A stretch of DNA of 64,000 bases, from positions 682,001 through 746,000 of the forward strand of contig NZ_UHIP01000002.1 of NCBI RefSeq assembly GCF_900460245.1, in the 5' to 3' direction. Shown here one piece after another: positions 62,639-64,000 of this stretch. The stretch's first letter is position 1; each line of letters starts with the position of its first letter. The translations under genes were made by a program, and so were the position numbers. The notes beneath the pieces are model-generated. The model made no database searches and was not told the DNA's origin. It worked only from the letters and a program-made list of their open reading frames with translations. Source of the DNA: Vibrio fluvialis. GTDB taxonomy: Bacteria > Pseudomonadota > Gammaproteobacteria > Enterobacterales > Vibrionaceae.

Positions 62639-63544
62639 ATGCAGGGACGAGATTTACTGCTCATCATCAGCGTGATGGCAATCTGGGGATTCAATTTTTC
62701 GATGATCAAACTGGGCGTGAGCGAGATGGATCCGCTGTTGATCGCCGCCGCGCGCTTTTTCTGCGCCACGTTTCCAATCATTTTCTTTGTCCGTAAACCC
62801 AATGTGCAGTGGCGCTATCTGATGGCCTATGGCTTGGTGTTCGGTACTGGTATTTGGGGCATGGCATCGTGCTCCATCACGTTTGGTTTGTCGTCGGGTA
62901 TGGCATCGGTGTTGCTGCAAACCGATGTGCTGACCACCGTGCTGGTCGGGGTGTTGCTGTATAAAGAGGTGATTTCCGCCCGCATGGCGACAGGGATCGT
63001 GGTGTCCGTGGTTGGGCTAGTGGTCTCTATCATTTACACCAATGGCAACGTTACGCTCGCAGGCGTGTTGTTTATCATGATCTCGGCAATTTGCTGGCCA
63101 CTGGCGGGGGTGATTGTACGCAAATCGGGCACGCGCTCGGCTTTTGCATTCAACATTTGGGGTATGTTGTTTGCGCCGCTGCCTTTGGTCGCGCTGAGCG
63201 TCGGCATGAATGGATGGGACGTGCTGAGTACCACCTATCAACAGTGGAACAGTAATGCGTGGATTTCAGTGCTGTTTCAGGCTTACCCGACCACCGTATT
63301 CGGCTATTGGGTGTGGAACAAAATGGTCCTTAAATACCCGATGAGTCAATTGGCGCCAATGACGTTGTTGGTGTCGGTGTTTGCGCTGCTGAGTGGTTAC
63401 GCGATCTACGATGAGCAACTGTCGCTCGCTCAGTGGGTATCATGCAGCACCTTCTTACTGGGAATTGGTTTGGTGCTCTATCCGCAGAGCAAAAAACAGC
63501 CTGCGTTTGAGAAGCGAACAGTGAGTGCGCCCACCTCCGTATAA
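62639..63544 (+). CDS. EamA/DMT family transporter
   Basis: 301 aa, ten membrane helices, behind CAGGAG. The first repeat opens ISVMAIWGFNFSMIKLGVSE and the second begins near residue 150. Family members export amino acids, pyrimidines or other metabolites. It is divergent from a MocR regulator across 105 nt, a common pairing for amino-acid or vitamin-B6-related exporters. Confidence 0.9.
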   Translation: MQGRDLLLIISVMAIWGFNFSMIKLGVSEMDPLLIAAARFFCATFPIIFFVRKPNVQWRYLMAYGLVFGTGIWGMASCSITFGLSSGMASVLLQTDVLTTVLVGVLLYKEVISARMATGIVVSVVGLVVSIIYTNGNVTLAGVLFIMISAICWPLAGVIVRKSGTRSAFAFNIWGMLFAPLPLVALSVGMNGWDVLSTTYQQWNSNAWISVLFQAYPTTVFGYWVWNKMVLKYPMSQLAPMTLLVSVFALLSGYAIYDEQLSLAQWVSCSTFLLGIGLVLYPQSKKQPAFEKRTVSAPTSV

Positions 63545-63562
63545 CGCGTCATTAAGCGCTCG

Positions 63563-63595
63563 AAATGCTCTGGATTTTTATTCAGGGCATTTTTT
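63563..63595 (+). terminator. Terminator of the EamA gene
   Basis: AAATGCTCTG and CAGGGCATTT pair with one G-U, then TTTTTT. The remaining 227 nt to yagU hold only a weak CRP-like half (AAATGTGACCGGTTTCATT near 63715). Confidence 0.8.
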
Positions 63596-63822
63596 GTTTA
63601 TGTGGGGAGGCATTATGATTCAACCATTTGTTATTGTTTGTTTTATCAGTTTCTTCAACGGGAGTCGTGTCAATTAGGCCTGCATAAGATGATAGTTTTA
63701 ACAGTAAAAATAAAAATGTGACCGGTTTCATTATAAATTGATCTATCTTCATATTTTTCGGTGTATAGGGTGATATTGTTCACGTTATTGGCTTTGTAAC
63801 AAAATATTACCAGGAATAAAAA

Positions 63823-64000
63823 ATGAATATATTTCAACAAACAGATCCTTCTCGCCGACGTTATGGTTTGGCTGCCTTCATTGGTTTAATCGCAGGTATC
63901 GTTTCTGCTTTCGTGAAGTGGGGGGCTGAAGTGCCGCTGCCACCACGTAGCCCAAGTGATCTTTTCCAAGCGGCTTGTGCGCCGGAATCGTTGATTCGCG
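63823..64000 (+). CDS. yagU: YagU family (DUF1440) inner-membrane protein, N-terminal fragment
   Basis: The gene begins at the ATG at 63823 behind AGGAA and runs off the right edge after 59 codons. The opening [19 protein letters not shown] and '[20 protein letters not shown]' match my memory of E. coli YagU very closely. YagU is an inner-membrane protein linked to acid resistance. The first membrane segment ([16 protein letters not shown]) is visible. Confidence 0.88.
   Translation, partial: MNIFQQTDPSRRRYGLAAFIGLIAGIVSAFVKWGAEVPLPPRSPSDLFQAACAPESLIR

Noticed and set aside
1..64000. CRISPR array, insertion sequence, prophage, tRNA or rRNA gene
   Set aside because: No regularly spaced repeats, transposase motifs, phage structural genes or tRNA/rRNA-like sequences were seen on reading both strands.

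Overview
The window looks like a piece of a Vibrio genome, most likely the second chromosome of a V. fluvialis/V. furnissii-like species. The evidence is gene content I recognise (mtlADR, a DUF1704 QEGLA protein, NhaD, a Vibrio-type general porin, ohr/ohrR, aroG) and a gene order that from memory resembles the V. cholerae chromosome II segment around mtl-nagB-porin. That assignment is inference. I see no rRNA or tRNA gene, no insertion sequence, no phage and no CRISPR array.

Layout: 1-1.4 kb, start of a probable M20 hydrolase, a 59-aa protein and a Gfo/Idh/MocA oxidoreductase. 1.5-5.7 kb, the mannitol operon mtlA-mtlD-mtlR (minus strand) with CRP-like sites, a mtlA-mtlD intercistronic terminator and a candidate MtlS-type antisense RNA. 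6.2-7.5 kb, an M23 envelope peptidase overlapping a bactofilin. 7.5-16.5 kb, M28 aminopeptidase lipoprotein, NagB, a two-domain DUF1704 protein, the divergent maoP/hdfR pair, cytosine deaminase and DoxX. 16.7-21.9 kb, Ada-AlkA fusion plus Ogt (alkylation repair), NhaD, and a dicarboxylate/amino-acid symporter behind a strong CRP-like site. 22.3-39.5 kb, a dense series of regulator plus exporter or stress-enzyme modules: lipoprotein pair, AraC/EamA, S33 peptidase, MarR-HlyD-DUF2955, porin, Ohr/OhrR, FAA hydrolase, AraC-AzlCD, LysE, NemR/NemA, phosphohexomutase.

39.8-47.6 kb is an aa3-type cytochrome c oxidase operon with its assembly genes: ctaC (fused cytochrome c)-ctaD-ctaG-ctaE-[antisense DUF2909]-surf1-SCO-like-ctaA-ctaB. 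The genes overlap or nearly touch, so subunit synthesis, heme A synthesis and copper delivery are probably co-expressed. 47.6-50.7 kb: a metallo-beta-lactamase-fold hydrolase divergent from a TetR regulator, then aroG behind a TyrR-box-like site. 50.7-54.4 kb: MATE exporter, GAF-GGDEF diguanylate cyclase and a threonine-aldolase-like PLP enzyme. 54.4-57.3 kb: a 961-aa secreted protein of the alkaline phosphatase superfamily with an unfamiliar N-terminal region. 57.3-64 kb: EamA, AraC, GFA and PhzF genes, a Met-rich periplasmic protein, a MocR/EamA divergent pair, and the start of yagU.

Most promising for new biology are the 961-aa phosphatase-superfamily protein, the divergent SCO-like protein in the oxidase operon, the DUF2909/surf1 shared start, the M23-bactofilin overlap and the DUF1704 fusion. 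Several regulator genes have clear twin palindromes or direct repeats beside them. These are described as candidate operators. I have no evidence beyond the sequence itself for any binding claim.
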